From Toxonevra muliebris (taxonomy: Eukaryota > Arthropoda > Insecta > Diptera > Pallopteridae), in NCBI GenBank assembly GCA_963691655.1, contig CAVNUY010000046.1, forward strand, positions 62,001 through 126,000: 64,000 nucleotides of DNA, written 5' to 3'. A model generated the notes under the pieces. That model had not been told where the DNA came from and searched no databases. It saw only the letters and a program-made list of their open reading frames with translations. Below are positions 62,220 through 64,000 of the stretch, piece after piece. Made by a program: the position numbers and the translations under genes. Numbering within the stretch: the stretch's first letter is position 1; every line of letters begins with the position of its first letter.

Positions 62220-63130
62220 GAATTTTAATTTCGAATTTTAATTCCGAAATTTAATTTCGAATTTTAATTTCGAATTTTAATTTCGAATTTTAATTTCGAA
62301 TTTCAATTTCGAATTTCTATTTCGAATTTTAATTCCGAATTTTAATTTCGAATTTTAATTCCGAATTTTAAATCCGAATTTTAATTTCGAATTTTAATTT
62401 CGAATTTTAATTTCGAAATTTAATTTCGAATTTTAATTTCGAATTTCAATTCCGAATTTTAATTCCGAATTTTAATTCCAAATTTTAATTCCTAATTTTA
62501 ATTTCGAATTTTAATTTCGAATTTTAATTCCGAATTTTAATTCCGAATTTTAATTCCTAATTTTAATTCCGAATTTTAATTCCGAATTTTAATTTCGAAT
62601 TTTAATTTCGAATTTCAATTTCGAATTTTAATTTCGAATTTTAATTCCGAAATTTAATTTCGAATTTTAATTTCGAATTTTAATTTCGAATTTCAATTTC
62701 GAATTTTAATTTCGAATTTTAATTCCGAATTTTAATTTCGAATTTTAATTCCGAATTTTAATTCCGAATTTTAATTTCGAATATTAATTTCGAATTTCAA
62801 TTTCGAATTTCAATTTCGAATTTTAATTCCGAATTTTAATTTCGAATTTTAATTTCGAATTTTAATTTCGAATTTTAATTTCGAATTTTAATTCCGAATT
62901 TTAATTTCGAATTTTAATTCCGAATTTTAATTTCGAATTTTAATTTCGAATTTTAATTCCGAATTTAAATTTCGCATTTCAATTTCGAATTTCTATTTCG
63001 AATTTTAATTCCGAATTTTAATTTCGAATTTTAATTCCGAATTTTAAATCCGAATTTTAATTCCGAATTTTAATTTCGAATTTTAATTTCGAATTTTAAT
63101 TTCGAAATTTAATTTCGAATTTTAATTTCG
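62220..63130 (-). repeat. 676-bp direct repeat
   Basis: TTCTATTTCG (C at 62,317 with 62,993) and TTTTAAATCCG (62,371 with 63,047) repeat at exactly 676 bp (52 monomers), and GAAATTTAATTTC follows at 62,415 with 63,104 (one monomer more). The second copy has a private CGCATTTC variant near 62,973. Edges are approximate. Confidence 0.75.
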
Positions 63131-63289
63131 AATTTCAATTTCGAATTTTAATTCCGAATTTTAATTTCGAATTTTAGTTCCGAATTTTAATTTCGAATTT
63201 TAATTTCGAATTTCAATTTCGAATTTTAATTTCGATTTTTAATTTCGAATTTTAATTTCGAATTTCAATTTCGAATTTTAATTCCGAAT

Positions 63290-64000
63290 TTTAATTTCGA
63301 ATTTTAGTTCCGAATATTAATTTCGAATTTTAATTTCGAATTTCAATTTCGAATTTAAATTTCGAATTTCAATTTCGAATTTAAATTTCGAATTTCAATT
63401 TCGAATTTCAATTTCGAATTTTATTTTCGATTTTTAATTCCGAATTTTAATTCCGAATTTTAATTCCGAATTTTAATTCCGAATTTTAATTCCGAATTTT
63501 AATTCCGAATTTTAATTCCGAATTTTAATTCCGAATTTTAATTCCGAATTTTAATTCCGAATTTTAATTTCGAATTTAAATTTCGAATTTTAATTTCGAA
63601 TTTTAATTCCGAATTTTAATTTCGAATTTTAATTCCGAATTTTAATTTCGAATTTTAATTTCGAATTTTAATTCCGAATTTTAATTTCGAATTTCAATTT
63701 CGAATTTTAATTCCGAAATTTAATTTCGAATTTTAATTTCGAATTTTAATTTCGAATTTCAATTTCGAATTTTAATTTCGAATTTTAATTCCGAATTTTA
63801 ATTTCGAATTTTAATTTCGAATTTTAATTCCGAATTTTAATTTCGAATTTTAGTTCCGAATATTAATTTCGAATTTTAATTTCGAATTTCAATTTCGAAT
63901 TTAAATTTCGAATTTCAATTTCGAATTTAAATTTCGAATTTCAATTTCGAATTTCAATTTCGAATTTTATTTTCGATTTTTAATTCCGAATTTTAATTCC
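63290..64000 (-). repeat. 546-bp (42-monomer) direct repeat, cut by the window edge
   Basis: The series TAGTTCCGAATATT, then alternating TTTAAATTTCG and TTTCAATTTCG, then TTTTATTTTCG and GATTTTTAATTCC, is present at 63,290-63,454 and again at 63,836-64,000 (CGAATATT at 63,311 with 63,857; TTATTTTCG at 63,421 with 63,967). The second copy runs to the last base, so the unit continues outside. A nested 130-bp repeat (TTTCAATT at 63,131 and 63,261) overlaps its left side. Confidence 0.75.

Larger units (their letters stand above)
51003..64000 (-). repeat. 13-bp satellite array, reverse-polarity arm
   Basis: The same 13-bp monomer in opposite orientation: GAATTTTAATTTC and GAATTTTAATTCC are the reverse complements of the A-type and G-type. 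About 1,000 copies run to the right edge without interruption. Minor variants differ from the left arm: TTTAGTTCC, TTCTATTTCG, GAATATTAATTTC, ACTTTCG, CGATTTTTAATTTC and frequent GAATTTCAATTTC are common. TTTGG-type and GATATT-type markers, frequent in the left arm, are missing or rare. The paired EcoRI-type marker of the left arm was seen only once, near 52,531. Block duplications here are mostly below 0.75 kb, against 1.8-3.4 kb for the largest in the left arm. Confidence 0.98.

Noticed and set aside
1..64000. Protein-coding genes in any frame
   Set aside because: Stops recur about every 39 bp in the + strand frames of the left arm, ATG is nearly absent, and any longer open stretch on the other strand comes only from TTG-type monomers removing a stop. 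No codon structure or ribosome-binding context exists.
1..64000. CRISPR array
   Set aside because: Repeats are directly adjacent 13-mers with no unique spacers; CRISPR repeats are longer and separated by unrelated spacers of about 30 bp.
1..64000. Telomeric repeat
   Set aside because: The unit is 13 bp, AT-rich and lacks the G-cluster strand bias of known telomere repeats; it also inverts inside the window.
1..64000. Heat-shock elements from GAA and TTC in each monomer
   Set aside because: Heat-shock elements need GAA and TTC separated by two bases; here they abut (TTCGAA, GAATTC) or are six to seven bases apart.
1..64000. Insertion sequences or transposon ends with target duplications
   Set aside because: No stretch departs from monomer sequence; direct and inverted short repeats are the satellite itself.
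1..64000. A bacterial or phage origin for the window
   Set aside because: A gene-free 64-kb tandem array of one short monomer is not a bacterial or phage feature; it fits eukaryotic satellite DNA.

Overview
The whole 64-kb window is one tandem-repeat array with no gene in it. The repeat is a 13-bp AT-rich monomer, about 4,900 copies, in two main versions: the A-type TTCGAAATTAAAA and the G-type TTCGGAATTAAAA, which differ at one base. No unique sequence, transposon, RNA gene or coding region interrupts it, and both window ends lie inside the array. AT content is about 80%. Megabase-scale short satellites of this kind belong to eukaryotic heterochromatin (pericentromere, subtelomere, sex or B chromosomes). 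I cannot assign a species: I do not recognise this 13-mer as a named satellite, and nothing else in the window gives a taxonomic clue.

Layout. From 1 to about 50,986 the monomers read TTCG(A/G)AATTAAAA on the + strand. At about 50,987-51,002 the polarity flips through an irregular AT-only joint, and from 51,003 to 64,000 the same monomer reads as its reverse complement. The flip is flanked by a near-palindrome: 17 monomers on each side (50,740-50,960 and 51,003-51,223) carry the same A/G order in mirror image around a spacer of about 42 bp.

Inside the left arm, the order of A and G monomers plus rare point and length variants works as a barcode. It shows that the array grew by repeated copying of blocks of many sizes: a 3.1-kb tandem duplication (5,731-8,797 and 8,915-11,942); about 1.8-2.0-kb units three times in tandem (14.2-19.2 kb); a 3.4-kb block copied 8.5 kb away (21,480-24,899 and 29,944-33,493); a 1.95-kb block copied 5,993 bp away (27,535-29,482 and about 33,515-35,475); an 898-bp tandem pair (43.1-44.9 kb); and a block of about 0.4 kb present three times with no difference seen. 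Smaller units of 247, 247 and 260 bp are exact multiples of 13. The right arm has its own, shorter block duplications (639, 527, 728, 676, 546 and 65 bp) and mostly different variant markers, so the two arms have been homogenised largely separately since the inversion.

Every monomer carries one CpG, two AATT cores and a stop codon (the stop position is TAA, or TGA or TAG in the common variants), so all three + strand frames of the left arm close about every 39 bp, and ATG is almost absent. Block coordinates come from reading by eye and matching rare variants; edges are usually good to within one or two monomers (13-26 bp) unless stated.
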